Positions 1 to 7,735 of a stretch of DNA of 18,541 nt are shown one piece after another (the first letter of the stretch is position 1; every line of letters begins with the position of its first letter). Origin of the DNA: Lachnospiraceae bacterium UBA1201. GTDB taxonomy: Bacteria; Bacillota; Clostridia; Lachnospirales; Lachnospiraceae. The notes under the pieces are model-generated. The model searched no databases. It saw nothing but the letters and a program-made list of their open reading frames with translations, and was not told where the DNA came from. The stretch lies in the NCBI GenBank assembly GCA_002309675.1, contig DBXX01000019.1, forward strand, positions 32,066 to 50,606, read 5' to 3'. A program made the position numbers and the translations under genes.

Positions 1-908
1 CCGCAGTAGACCATGGATTGTACTTTTTTATAACCGGGCAGCGGCTCGGCAGCCGGCCGGTTTAGTTCGGTAATGGTGTCGCCCACCATCGTATCTTTCA
101 CGTTTTTGATGCTGGCGGTGATATAACCAACCATTCCTGCCGGAAGCTCGTCGCATTCGATGAAACGGCCTGCTCCGAAATAGCCGACTTCAACGACATT
201 GGCCGTGGCACCGGTCGCCATCATCTTGATCGCCATCCCCTTGCGGACCGTGCCTTCCTTAATGCGGCAGAATACGATAACGCCCTTATAGGAATCGTAA
301 ATGGAATCGAAGATCAGCGCCTTCAGCGGTGCTTCCGGATCGCCCTTAGGGGCAGGGATCTTCGTAACGACCTGCTCCAGGACCTCTTCGATATTGATGC
401 CGTTCTTCGCGCTGATCAGCGGCGCATCCTGCGCCTCCAGACCGATCACATCCTCGATCTCATGGATGACGCGCTCAGGCTCGGCACTCGGCAGGTCGAT
501 CTTATTGATGACCGGGAACACATCCAAATCGTGATCCAGCGCCAGATAGACATTGGCCAGAGTCTGTGCTTCGATGCCCTGCGCCGCGTCTACGACCAGG
601 ATCGCACCATCACAGGCAGCCAGGCTACGGGAAACTTCATAGTTGAAGTCCACATGTCCGGGCGTATCGATCAGATTGAAGATATATTCATTGCCGTCAT
701 TTGCCTTATAGATGATGCGGCAGGCCTGCGCCTTGATCGTGATACCTCTCTCGCGCTCCAGTTCCATATTATCCAGGACCTGCGCCTGCATTTCGCGCTG
801 TGTAAGCAAGCCCGTCTTTTCGATGATGCGGTCGGCCAATGTCGACTTACCATGATCGATGTGGGCGATGATACAAAAGTTTCGTATGAGTTGCTGATTG
901 ATAGACAT
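1..908 (-). CDS. lepA: Elongation factor 4 (LepA), N-terminal half, cut by window edge
   Basis: Translating the minus strand from the ATG at 908 gives about 302 residues of a translational GTPase, open to the left edge; the family is about 600 residues long, so roughly half is visible. GTPase motifs are in order: G1 AHIDHGKST (residues 15-23), G2 RERGITI (52-58), G3 DTPGH (81-85) and G4 NKID (135-138). The N-terminus SINQQLIRNFCIIAHIDHG is typical of LepA rather than EF-G or TypA, and the following segment continues into the LepA beta-barrel domain. LepA is a ribosome-associated GTPase that acts during translation under stress and in initiation or biogenesis. A GGAG lies 6 nt before the ATG. 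It sits 50 nt downstream of the LCP gene on the same strand, so co-transcription is likely. Confidence 0.96.
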   Translation of the reverse strand, partial: MSINQQLIRNFCIIAHIDHGKSTLADRIIEKTGLLTQREMQAQVLDNMELERERGITIKAQACRIIYKANDGNEYIFNLIDTPGHVDFNYEVSRSLAACDGAILVVDAAQGIEAQTLANVYLALDHDLDVFPVINKIDLPSAEPERVIHEIEDVIGLEAQDAPLISAKNGINIEEVLEQVVTKIPAPKGDPEAPLKALIFDSIYDSYKGVIVFCRIKEGTVRKGMAIKMMATGATANVVEVGYFGAGRFIECDELPAGMVGYITASIKNVKDTMVGDTITELNRPAAEPLPGYKKVQSMVYC

Positions 909-958
909 AAATACTCCGTAAGATTTTATAATTCGGGCATGGCCTGTGATACGGATCT

Positions 959-2458
959 CTATCTGCCGTAAATGATCTGATTAAGCAGATTACGATTTGC
1001 CGTGATATCAACGGAAAGAACGCTCTTACCATTGATGCGGACCGACTTACCGGTGCCGTCCCAAGGCACGCGGAATTCCGATATATTATACTTCAGTATG
1101 GAAGGCAGGCTCCAGACGATATCGTTCAAAACGCCCTGCGGCATATTGGTCGCGATCTTCGGAAGCGCTACATTCAGGAAACTGTTAAGTTCACCGAGGC
1201 CCATCTGCCGCATTTTCCCGGCAACCGTCTGAAGCACGGTACGCTGCCGCTGGGTACGGGCATAGTCGGAACCGACATAGCGGATACGTGCATAAGCCAG
1301 TGCCTGCGGACCATTCAGATGGTTCACTCCGGCGCTCGTGATCTTATTTTGCGCTGTTGATGCCGAATTCACGTGAGGAAGCTCGGCTTCTGTCAGATTG
1401 ATATCGATACCGCCGACTGCATCGACGATATCCATGAAACTGAAGAAATTAACGCGAGCGAAATAATCGATATGGATACCGAAATTCGCTTCGATCGTCT
1501 GCATCAAAAGATTAGCGCCACCATAAGCATGCGCTGCATTCAGACGATTGTTGGCGCGGCCGGGAATAGCTACGTAGCAGTCACGCATTAAAGATGTCAG
1601 AATGATCTGCTTCGTATTCCGATTGATGGACATGATGATCATCGTATCCGAGCGGCCTGCATTGGTGTCGGAACGCGCATCGATACCGATCAAAAGAATA
1701 TTTAAGACATTCGGGTCCGCCCCGACTTGCGGAAGGACGCCGTCGCCGGCTCCGCCGTTAGCTAAACCGATATTACCCGCTTCCTTTCGTCCGGTCGTAT
1801 AGAGGCCGGTGCTTCCGGCTACCTTATTCCCTGAAGAAGAGGATCCGGATGAAGAACCCGAAGAACCTTGAGTAGGATTCCCCTGTTGTGTCGTATTTCC
1901 TTGCTGTGGCTGGGTCTGGCCCTGTTTAGGGGTTCCTGTCTGTCCTGAACCACCGGGGCTTTGCAAAGCTGCAGAAGTATCCGAGATCTCGGGGTTCTGC
2001 GGGTCATCGATGTTACCTTCGGTAGGATCTTCTATAATATCCGTGTCGGGTTCTGTGTAGGCTGAGTTGTTTTTATCGCCTGCACTCGCACGCATCTTTT
2101 CTTCGTATTCACGCATAACACGGGCCAATTCATCCTCCACCGCAGCGACCTCTTCGCTCGGGGAATCCGTCAGATCCGGATCGTCATCTCCGGATTCGGG
2201 TTCGAGGGTTTCATTGACCGCCATCGTGATATCCGGATGATCCGCGTCCACGATCTGCAATTTATTATAATAGTGGCTGAAGATGAGCTTATACGCTATA
2301 AAGAGACACAGCGACAGAATCGCCAGCGACATGAACACGATCAAAAGGACCTTCGCCCATTTCGGCATGCGCTTCTTTTTCGGTGTCTCGGCCTTGGGGG
2401 CGGCTTTCTTCATCGAACTACTGATTACCCTTTTTGCGGGTCTTTTCTTCTCCGTCAT
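959..2458 (-). CDS. LytR-CpsA-Psr (LCP) family wall-polymer transferase with long linker
   Basis: 499 residues. I chose the ATG at 2458 because GGAAGGAG precedes it by 5 nt; a longer frame upstream has no such site and would overlap the promoter. The order is: basic cytoplasmic tail (1-33), one transmembrane segment (about 34-60), an acidic extracellular stretch (72-160), a Gln/Gly/Ser/Thr low-complexity linker (about 167-212), then the LCP domain (about 250-410). The LCP domain shows NILLIGIDAR, GRSDTMIIMSIN, LTSLMRDCYV, VGGIDINL, LNGPQALAYARIRY and RTQRQR, which includes the Asp and Arg residues used to bind polyprenyl-phosphate substrates. LCP proteins attach teichoic-acid-like or capsular glycans to peptidoglycan from lipid carriers outside the membrane. 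Which polymer is used cannot be told from sequence. The linker is longer and lower in complexity than in most relatives. Confidence 0.95.
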   Translation of the reverse strand: MTEKKRPAKRVISSSMKKAAPKAETPKKKRMPKWAKVLLIVFMSLAILSLCLFIAYKLIFSHYYNKLQIVDADHPDITMAVNETLEPESGDDDPDLTDSPSEEVAAVEDELARVMREYEEKMRASAGDKNNSAYTEPDTDIIEDPTEGNIDDPQNPEISDTSAALQSPGGSGQTGTPKQGQTQPQQGNTTQQGNPTQGSSGSSSGSSSSGNKVAGSTGLYTTGRKEAGNIGLANGGAGDGVLPQVGADPNVLNILLIGIDARSDTNAGRSDTMIIMSINRNTKQIILTSLMRDCYVAIPGRANNRLNAAHAYGGANLLMQTIEANFGIHIDYFARVNFFSFMDIVDAVGGIDINLTEAELPHVNSASTAQNKITSAGVNHLNGPQALAYARIRYVGSDYARTQRQRTVLQTVAGKMRQMGLGELNSFLNVALPKIATNMPQGVLNDIVWSLPSILKYNISEFRVPWDGTGKSVRINGKSVLSVDITANRNLLNQIIYGR

Positions 2459-2540
2459 TTTAACTCCTTCCTTGCAATACACATGACTTAAAAGCATTGC
2501 CTGGATGAATTTGCTTCTTTCCGCAAAGCAAACCAGTCTA

Positions 2541-2569
2541 ATTATACTACAAGCAATATGCAAGCGCAA
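2541..2569 (-). promoter_or_regulatory. Sigma-A-type promoter for the LCP-lepA unit
   Basis: On the minus strand a perfect -10 TATAAT (2546-2541) lies 17 nt from a weak -35 TTGCGC (2569-2564). Predicted start is near 2534, giving a 5' leader of about 75 nt to the ATG at 2458. The -35 matches the consensus only in its first three bases. Confidence 0.6.
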
Positions 2570-2575
2570 GTACTC

Positions 2576-2604
2576 TTGACTTTTTGCCCCTTTTATACTA
2601 CATT
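2576..2604 (+). promoter_or_regulatory. Candidate promoter for the methionine synthase genes
   Basis: TTGACT (2576-2581) and TACATT (2599-2604) are spaced by 17 nt, about 50 nt ahead of the ATG at 2661. A TATACT at 2594-2599 is a competing -10 but lacks a good -35. The leader after it is too short to hold a SAM or cobalamin riboswitch. Confidence 0.4.
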
Positions 2605-2660
2605 TAAGGTATTCCGAAGGCACCATTTTTTTGGAATTTTGACCTTGGGGGAGGTTTCAT

Positions 2661-3347
2661 ATGGCACTACCGAAAACAGGAACGATTTTTTATCATCATG
2701 CAGACGCTTCTGCCCTAACGATCGATATGCCGCAAAGCTATCGGTATATGCAGATCGGCAAATGCGGCCCTGATGAGGATCTGAAAAAGCAGATTGATTT
2801 GGCGCTGGAAGCACAGCTGTCCGTATGTAAACCGAACGCGATCTATGCTTACTTTCCTCTCACCTTCGAGGAGGAAAAAAGCAGCTGTAAAGACAAACAT
2901 TACTGCATCGGCGCAGGTTTTACCAACATTTGCTCCGACACACTGTATAAACACATCAAAGACTGTAACGGCGTCTTTTTGTTCGCTGCGACGATCGGCG
3001 TCGGATGCGACCGTCTGATCGCCCGCGACCGCTTAAAAAACCAGGCGCTTCCCATGATCCACCAGGGTCTGGGTGCTATGCTGGTGGAGGTCTACTGCGA
3101 CCTTCTGGAAGCGGACATCCACAAAATGTACGGAGACGAAAACATGGCATTTGCCACACGTTACAGCCCTGGATACGGAGATTTCTCGCTCTCTCACCAG
3201 ATCGACGTCTTCCGCTTCTTCGGAAAAGCCGCACGCGATATCGGGCTTAGCTTAAATGATTCGCTGCTGATGCAACCTACTAAATCTGTCACCGCTCTGA
3301 TCGGCGTTAAGAACGCTTCTTCCTGCGGAGGCAACCCAAACGAGTAA
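2661..3347 (+). CDS. Stand-alone B12-dependent methionine synthase reactivation protein
   Basis: 228 residues matching the C-terminal activation domain of cobalamin-dependent methionine synthase, here a separate gene. The key segment RYSPGYGDFSLSHQ (about 167-180) corresponds to the S-adenosylmethionine-binding RxxPGY region, and LMQPTKSVTALIGV (about 203-216) is the conserved end of the domain. In the family this domain binds SAM and, with a reductant, remethylates cob(II)alamin that forms when MetH is accidentally oxidised. GGGGAGG sits 7 nt before the ATG. Its stop is 13 nt before metH, and metH lacks this domain, so the two proteins should act in trans as one enzyme. The protein has several Cys residues (56, 76, 82, 91, 102) and no signal peptide, so it is cytoplasmic. 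Confidence 0.93.
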   Translation: MALPKTGTIFYHHADASALTIDMPQSYRYMQIGKCGPDEDLKKQIDLALEAQLSVCKPNAIYAYFPLTFEEEKSSCKDKHYCIGAGFTNICSDTLYKHIKDCNGVFLFAATIGVGCDRLIARDRLKNQALPMIHQGLGAMLVEVYCDLLEADIHKMYGDENMAFATRYSPGYGDFSLSHQIDVFRFFGKAARDIGLSLNDSLLMQPTKSVTALIGVKNASSCGGNPNE

Positions 3348-3360
3348 AGAGGAAAAAGAC

Positions 3361-5844
3361 ATGTCCAGAATTTCGATCGAAGAACAACTCAGATCCGGGA
3401 AAATGCTCTATTTTGACGGAGGAACCGGTTCGATTCTGCAGGAAAACGGTTTGCAGCCCGGCGAGCTTCCGGAGCGTTGGAATCTCTCTCATGCGGACTT
3501 TATTCGCGGTCTGCACGAAAACTACTATAAGGCGGGCGCAAATATCATCAAGACCGATACGTTCGGGTTGAATTGCCTGAAGTTTGCTGAGGATGAGCTT
3601 AAGCAGATCGTAAATGCCGCCCTTGCAAATGCGAACGCGGCCCGCGAAGCGATCGAGAATTCCGACCATACATTTGCCAAAGCACCCCACTATATCGCAC
3701 TCGATATCGGACCGACCGGTAAGCTGTTAAAGCCCCTCGGCGACCTCGCGTTCGAGGACGCGGTCGATGTATTCAAAAGCATCCTGAAGCCTGCTGCTAC
3801 GTGTGGAGGCTTTGATCTGGTGCTGATCGAGACCATGAACGATGTATACGAAGCAAAGGCGGCCGTTCTGGCAGCAAAAGAAACGACCGATGTACCGATC
3901 TTCGTTACGACTGTATATGATGAAAACGCAAAACTGCTTACAGGCGCGGATCCCGAGACCTGCGTCGCATTATTTGAGGGACTCGGAGTTACGGCCGTCG
4001 GCCTGAACTGTTCACTCGGTCCGAAGCAGATGGCGCCCATCGTACCCCGTCTCGTCGCTGCATCGAGTATCCCGGTAATCGTTAATCCGAACGCCGGACT
4101 TCCGCGCTCGGAAAACGGTAAGACGGTTTACGATGTGGATCCGGATGATTTTGCCGAATGCATGGCAGAGATCGCGAAGGCCGGTGCGAATATCATCGGC
4201 GGATGCTGCGGTACAACGCCGGCACACATTGCCCGCATGGTCGAACTGACGAAGGATATTCCCGCGGTCTATCCCGAGCCGAAAAACCTGACTGTGATCA
4301 CTTCCTACACCCATGCGGTGTATTTCAAAGACCGTCCGATTCTGATCGGCGAGCGCATCAACCCGACCGGTAAGAAGCGCTTTAAGCAGGCGCTGCGCGA
4401 TCACGATATCGATTATATCCTGCAGGAGGGACTGACCCAGCAGGATAACCACGCGGATGTACTGGATGTCAATGTCGGCCTGCCTGAGATCGATGAGCCG
4501 TCGCTGATCTGTGACGTCATCACCGAGCTTCAGGGCGTGCTCGATTTGCCGTTGCAGATCGATACGACCGATCCGATCGCTTTGGAGCGTGGTCTGCGTC
4601 TCTATAACGGTAAAGCGCTGATCAACTCGGTCAATGGTAAACAGGAAGTCATGGATACAGTCTTCCCGCTCGTTAAGAAATACGGCGGCGTTGTCGTTGC
4701 CCTTCTGATCGATGAAGACGGTATTCCCGAGACTTGCGAAGGGCGTCTGAAGATCGCCGAGAAACTGTATGCCGAAGCAGAAAAATACGGCCTCAAAAAG
4801 AGCGACCTTCTGATCGACTCGCTTTGCATGTCCGTTGCGAGCGACGACGTCGCCGGACGCGAGACCTTAAAGACCGTTGATGCGATCACGCGCAATTATC
4901 ACGGTAAGACCATCCTCGGTGTATCGAACATTTCCTTCGGACTGCCGCACCGTGAGATCGTTACGGCCGCCTTCTTCCAGATGGCCATGCAGGCCGGGCT
5001 TTCCGCCGCGATCATCAACCCGAATTCCATCGACATCCAGAAAGCCTATGCATGCCACTGCATGCTCTCTGGCTTCGACGAAAAGTGTCTGGATTATATT
5101 ACGTTTGCCACGGAAAATGAAGACCGACTGACCGCGGGAACCGCTCCGGCGACTGCAGGCGCAGCCGCTTCAGCCGGAGTTGCTAAACCCGGCGCTGCTT
5201 CGGATACGCTCGAATACTTCATCACAAAGGGCTTAGCCGAACCTGCCGCCGAAAAGACAAAAGCCATGATCGGTGAAGGCGTGGATCCGATGGTGATCAT
5301 CAACGACCACCTCATCAACGCCCTCAATATCGTCGGAAAGAAATTCGAAGAAAAGACCCTCTTCCTGCCGCAGTTACTCATGAGCGCGGGCGCCTGCTCT
5401 GCCGCCTTTGACGTGATCAAAACGCACATGATCAACAGCGGTACACAGCAGCAAAAGAAATGCAAGATCATTCTGGCCACCGTCAAAGGTGACATTCACG
5501 ATATCGGAAAGAACATCGTAAAGACCCTGCTCGAAAACTACGGTTTCGATGTCATTGACCTGGGAAAGGACGTTCCGCCCGAAACGGTCGTTGAGAGCTG
5601 CATCGAGCACCACGCTCCGCTCGTAGGCCTGTCGGCGCTGATGACGACGACCGTGCCTTCAATGGAAGCCACGATCAAGCTACTCCGTGAGAAAGCTCCC
5701 TGGGCGAAAGCCGTGGTCGGCGGCGCCGTACTCACGCAGGAATACGCCGACATGATCGGCGCGGATAAATACTGCAAGGACGCCATGGAGACCGTAGGCT
5801 ATGCGACCGAGGTCCATGAAGCGTGGATCAAAGAAAACAGCTGA
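3361..5844 (+). CDS. metH: Cobalamin-dependent methionine synthase lacking the activation domain
   Basis: 827 residues; full E. coli-type MetH is about 1,220, and the missing part is the C-terminal reactivation domain encoded just upstream. Domains in order: homocysteine-binding barrel (about 10-300) with zinc ligands Cys217 (in LNCSLG) and Cys282/Cys283 (in GGCCGTT); methyltetrahydrofolate-binding pterin barrel (about 320-590) with GERINPTGKK; an Ala-rich linker (592-613); the helical cap (about 615-695); and the cobalamin-binding Rossmann domain (about 700-820) with DxHxxG as DIHDIG, whose His713 should be the lower axial cobalt ligand. The enzyme moves a methyl group from methyl-tetrahydrofolate via cobalamin to homocysteine, giving methionine in the cytoplasm. 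AAAGAGG precedes the ATG. The stop lies 22 nt before the terminator. Confidence 0.97.
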   Translation: MSRISIEEQLRSGKMLYFDGGTGSILQENGLQPGELPERWNLSHADFIRGLHENYYKAGANIIKTDTFGLNCLKFAEDELKQIVNAALANANAAREAIENSDHTFAKAPHYIALDIGPTGKLLKPLGDLAFEDAVDVFKSILKPAATCGGFDLVLIETMNDVYEAKAAVLAAKETTDVPIFVTTVYDENAKLLTGADPETCVALFEGLGVTAVGLNCSLGPKQMAPIVPRLVAASSIPVIVNPNAGLPRSENGKTVYDVDPDDFAECMAEIAKAGANIIGGCCGTTPAHIARMVELTKDIPAVYPEPKNLTVITSYTHAVYFKDRPILIGERINPTGKKRFKQALRDHDIDYILQEGLTQQDNHADVLDVNVGLPEIDEPSLICDVITELQGVLDLPLQIDTTDPIALERGLRLYNGKALINSVNGKQEVMDTVFPLVKKYGGVVVALLIDEDGIPETCEGRLKIAEKLYAEAEKYGLKKSDLLIDSLCMSVASDDVAGRETLKTVDAITRNYHGKTILGVSNISFGLPHREIVTAAFFQMAMQAGLSAAIINPNSIDIQKAYACHCMLSGFDEKCLDYITFATENEDRLTAGTAPATAGAAASAGVAKPGAASDTLEYFITKGLAEPAAEKTKAMIGEGVDPMVIINDHLINALNIVGKKFEEKTLFLPQLLMSAGACSAAFDVIKTHMINSGTQQQKKCKIILATVKGDIHDIGKNIVKTLLENYGFDVIDLGKDVPPETVVESCIEHHAPLVGLSALMTTTVPSMEATIKLLREKAPWAKAVVGGAVLTQEYADMIGADKYCKDAMETVGYATEVHEAWIKENS

Positions 5845-5865
5845 TAGGGTAAAGCCTTTTAAAGA

Positions 5866-5901
5866 AAAAGCGGTACAGGCCATAAGACCTGCACCGCTTT
5901 T
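5866..5901. terminator. Bidirectional terminator between metH and the rhomboid gene
   Basis: AAAAGCGGT (5866-5874) pairs perfectly with ACCGCTTTT (5893-5901), and CAGG (5876-5879) with CCTG (5888-5891), around a short loop. The A-rich left flank and T-rich right end make it a Rho-independent terminator readable on both strands. It sits between two convergent genes, as expected. Confidence 0.85.
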
Positions 5902-5922
5902 ATATATGTATGTACTTCTTGC

Positions 5923-6516
5923 TTATTTCTTTTTGGTTCCGAGATTAGCAAAGCCGAAAAAGCTACCAGCTACACCACCAATGATGTGCGCAATATGCGA
6001 AACACGATCATAGGAACCTACCTGATAAAACTCTTTACCAAGCCAAAGAGCTACAATGATGATAAAGGAGATCGGGATCTCGCCTTTTTCAACTGCGACT
6101 ACACTGGACAAAACGATAAACATAAATACGATACCGCTGGATCCGCTCAGAGTGTGCTGCATGAATAGAGCGTTAACGATTGCGGTAATGACCGCAGTGA
6201 TTACGATCATGAAAAGAATCGGTTTGCTTCCGTATTTTTCTTCAAGGATCGGTCCCAAAAGAAGGAAGAACAGCATATTGTTGTAAAAATGTTCCCAATT
6301 TGCATGCCCTAATACATGGCCGACTGCCCGAACATATGCCAAAGGATCCAAAGGTGAGCATCTGTAAGTGGTGAAAAACCACTTATCAGGGTTAAACGAA
6401 GTTCCCTTCATCATGGTGGTCCACAAGAAAGCAATAAAGGATACAACAGCAAACGTCAGAACGACCGGCGCATTGTACTTGAAACGAATTGTAAAACCTT
6501 TAGTTTTTGATGCCAT
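5923..6516 (-). CDS. Rhomboid-family intramembrane serine protease
   Basis: 197 residues, with about six hydrophobic segments (first about 17-34, then 80-92, 98-118, 127-142, 147-160, 175-192). Family features are present: GHANWEHFYNN (about 70-80), the GxSG active-site motif as GSSG with Ser127 as nucleophile, and HIAHIIGG with His177 as the second dyad residue. Rhomboids cleave substrates within or next to the membrane. Both catalytic residues are present, so it is likely active; no substrate can be named. AAAGGAG precedes the ATG by 6 nt. It begins 17 nt after the stop of the AraC-family gene, and the pair is probably co-transcribed. The protein is short but complete. Confidence 0.92.
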   Translation of the reverse strand: MASKTKGFTIRFKYNAPVVLTFAVVSFIAFLWTTMMKGTSFNPDKWFFTTYRCSPLDPLAYVRAVGHVLGHANWEHFYNNMLFFLLLGPILEEKYGSKPILFMIVITAVITAIVNALFMQHTLSGSSGIVFMFIVLSSVVAVEKGEIPISFIIIVALWLGKEFYQVGSYDRVSHIAHIIGGVAGSFFGFANLGTKKK

Positions 6517-6533
6517 TTGTTTCTCCTTTCCGG

Positions 6534-7397
6534 CTACTTCTGCCGTGACGCCCCGCCCTTTTTATAACTCAGGGGCGAAACTTTATAGTATTTCTTAAAC
6601 AACTTGGAAAAATGATATACATCATTGTATCCAACCGCTAACGCGATCTCTTTGATACTCTCGCCGGGAGCCGTTTCCAAAAGCGAGCAGGCCTTCTCCA
6701 GGCGAATCTTGATCAAATAGTTGATCGGTGTCTCGCCGGTCTCCTCTTTGAAGATCTTCGAGATATAGACCGAGGACAGATACATGTTTTTTGCGATACG
6801 GTCCAAGCTGATCTTCTCTGCATAGTGTTCTTCCAGATACTTACGGATACGCTTCACCGCATACGATTTATGGAAGTTTTCAAACGGATAGGTCTTCTGC
6901 TCGACTTCTTTTTCACGTGTCGTCCGGATGATCCAGGTCAAAAGCTGCATCAAGTAAGCCTTCAGCATGAAATAACGCCCGGCCATCTCACTGCTTCCTT
7001 CTGCGACCATATCAAAACAGATCGAGAAGATCATCTGCCGGTTAACACCATCCGTGTGCAAAACGTGCGAGTTCGAATTCGGAAACTGAAATACGTTTTG
7101 CGGCATGTCCCGAAAGTGAAAATCGGTAAATCCGATAACAAACTGCACAGCAGGATCCTGACGGTTCGTCACAACATCCACATGCAATTCACCGGCGTTG
7201 CATACGATAACGTCGCCGGTCTTCGCCTCGATCTGCTCCCCTGCTACGACAAACTTCTGTACGCCGGACAGGATGACGAAGATCTCGGTATAATCATGGG
7301 TGTGAAATACGCCGTCTTGGGTTCGGGTATTTTTGACTGCATAAAAGACTTGCGGATTCAGGTCCGAGTAAGTCAGGTCATAATCCCTGTCTGCCAT
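6534..7397 (-). CDS. AraC-family transcriptional regulator with cupin sensor domain
   Basis: 287 residues. The N-terminal part (about 20-110) is a cupin-like ligand-binding domain with FHTHDYTEIFVILSG and GDVIVCNAGELHV, the pattern of sugar-responsive AraC proteins. The C-terminal part (about 180-283) holds two helix-turn-helix units: one around LDRIAKNMYLSSVYISKIF, the second around IKEIALAVGYNDVYHFSKLF, followed by KVSPLSYKK, which is the AraC signature. It should bind DNA as an activator in response to a small molecule, unknown here. GAGGAGG precedes the ATG. It is divergent from the ABC exporter genes across a 338-nt region and upstream of the rhomboid gene, so regulation of either neighbour is possible but unproven. 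Confidence 0.93.
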   Translation of the reverse strand: MADRDYDLTYSDLNPQVFYAVKNTRTQDGVFHTHDYTEIFVILSGVQKFVVAGEQIEAKTGDVIVCNAGELHVDVVTNRQDPAVQFVIGFTDFHFRDMPQNVFQFPNSNSHVLHTDGVNRQMIFSICFDMVAEGSSEMAGRYFMLKAYLMQLLTWIIRTTREKEVEQKTYPFENFHKSYAVKRIRKYLEEHYAEKISLDRIAKNMYLSSVYISKIFKEETGETPINYLIKIRLEKACSLLETAPGESIKEIALAVGYNDVYHFSKLFKKYYKVSPLSYKKGGASRQK

Positions 7398-7449
7398 GTG
7401 GCCTCCTCAAAAGAACGGATGCAAAAAAACTATCGATCGATACGCTTGT

Positions 7450-7478
7450 ATTTTAACATAGAGCGTATTATATGTCAA
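7450..7478 (-). promoter_or_regulatory. Strong sigma-A promoter for the AraC-type regulator and rhomboid genes
   Basis: Minus strand: perfect -35 TTGACA (7478-7473), 17-nt spacer, -10 TAAAAT (7455-7450, five of six). Predicted start is near 7443, so the TATCGATCGATA palindrome covers about the first 12 transcribed bases. Confidence 0.8.
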
Positions 7479-7650
7479 ACCTCTTTTCCTTTCAGAATTC
7501 TGTCATTTACGCCCGAAAACCTTGCAAATTCTTTACGAAAAGAGTTTCGGGAAGCCATACTTTTGAATAGGTTTTTTCCATTTTTTACCCCTGAAAAGCA
7601 TTGGTAAATAAAACACATCTTTATGTTGGGAAATGACATTTTTTTCTCGC

Positions 7651-7679
7651 ATGACTTGCAATATAATTCCGACTATAAA
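7651..7679 (+). promoter_or_regulatory. Candidate promoter for the ABC exporter operon
   Basis: ATGACT (7651-7656) and TATAAA (7674-7679) are separated by 17 nt. A TATAAT at 7662-7667 is a competing -10 but has only a T-run at -35 distance. The predicted leader is about 50 nt and contains the 7702-7723 inverted repeat. Confidence 0.5.
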
Positions 7680-7701
7680 TAAAGTAAACCTAGTACCTGT
7701 T

Positions 7702-7723
7702 ACGACATGCAGTAACATGTCGT
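7702..7723 (+). repeat. Perfect inverted repeat directly before the exporter ribosome binding site
   Basis: ACGACATG (7702-7709) and CATGTCGT (7716-7723) are perfect 8-bp arms around a 6-nt centre. The Shine-Dalgarno GGAGG begins 3 nt later (7726-7730). A second, shifted pairing GTTAC (7699-7703) with GTAAC (7712-7716) overlaps it. It could be a repressor operator downstream of the promoter or an mRNA hairpin that affects access to the ribosome binding site. Confidence 0.65.
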
Positions 7724-7735
7724 GTGGAGGCAAAC

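Larger units (their letters stand above)
7398..7735. other. Divergent control region between the AraC-type regulator and ABC exporter genes
   Basis: AT-rich, no gene. It holds a promoter in each direction (listed separately), a perfect 12-bp palindrome TATCGATCGATA at 7431-7442 at the predicted start of the regulator transcript, an inverted repeat CCCGAAA (7512-7518) with TTTCGGG (7545-7551), and a perfect 8-bp inverted repeat at 7702-7723 just before the ribosome binding site of the exporter gene. No coding potential was seen on either strand that has a ribosome binding site. Confidence 0.7.

Noticed and set aside
462..971. 169-residue plus-strand open frame opposite lepA
   Set aside because: It lies fully antisense to the conserved LepA GTPase motifs and has no ribosome binding site; its long frame is a by-product of codon bias.
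2605..2660. SAM or cobalamin riboswitch ahead of the methionine synthase genes
   Set aside because: The space between candidate promoter and ATG is too short, and no conserved B12 box or SAM core was seen.
7512..7551. CCCGAAA/TTTCGGG inverted repeat as a terminator
   Set aside because: The loop is 26 nt and no gene ends before it on either strand; it may be an operator or chance.
6825..7607. 260-residue plus-strand open frame opposite the AraC-type gene
   Set aside because: It runs through the HTH region in antisense and across the promoter region; no sign of translation.
7724..7735. GTG at 7724 as start of the first ABC gene
   Set aside because: It would use the GGAGG ribosome binding site as coding sequence and has no site of its own; ATG at 7736 is well placed.
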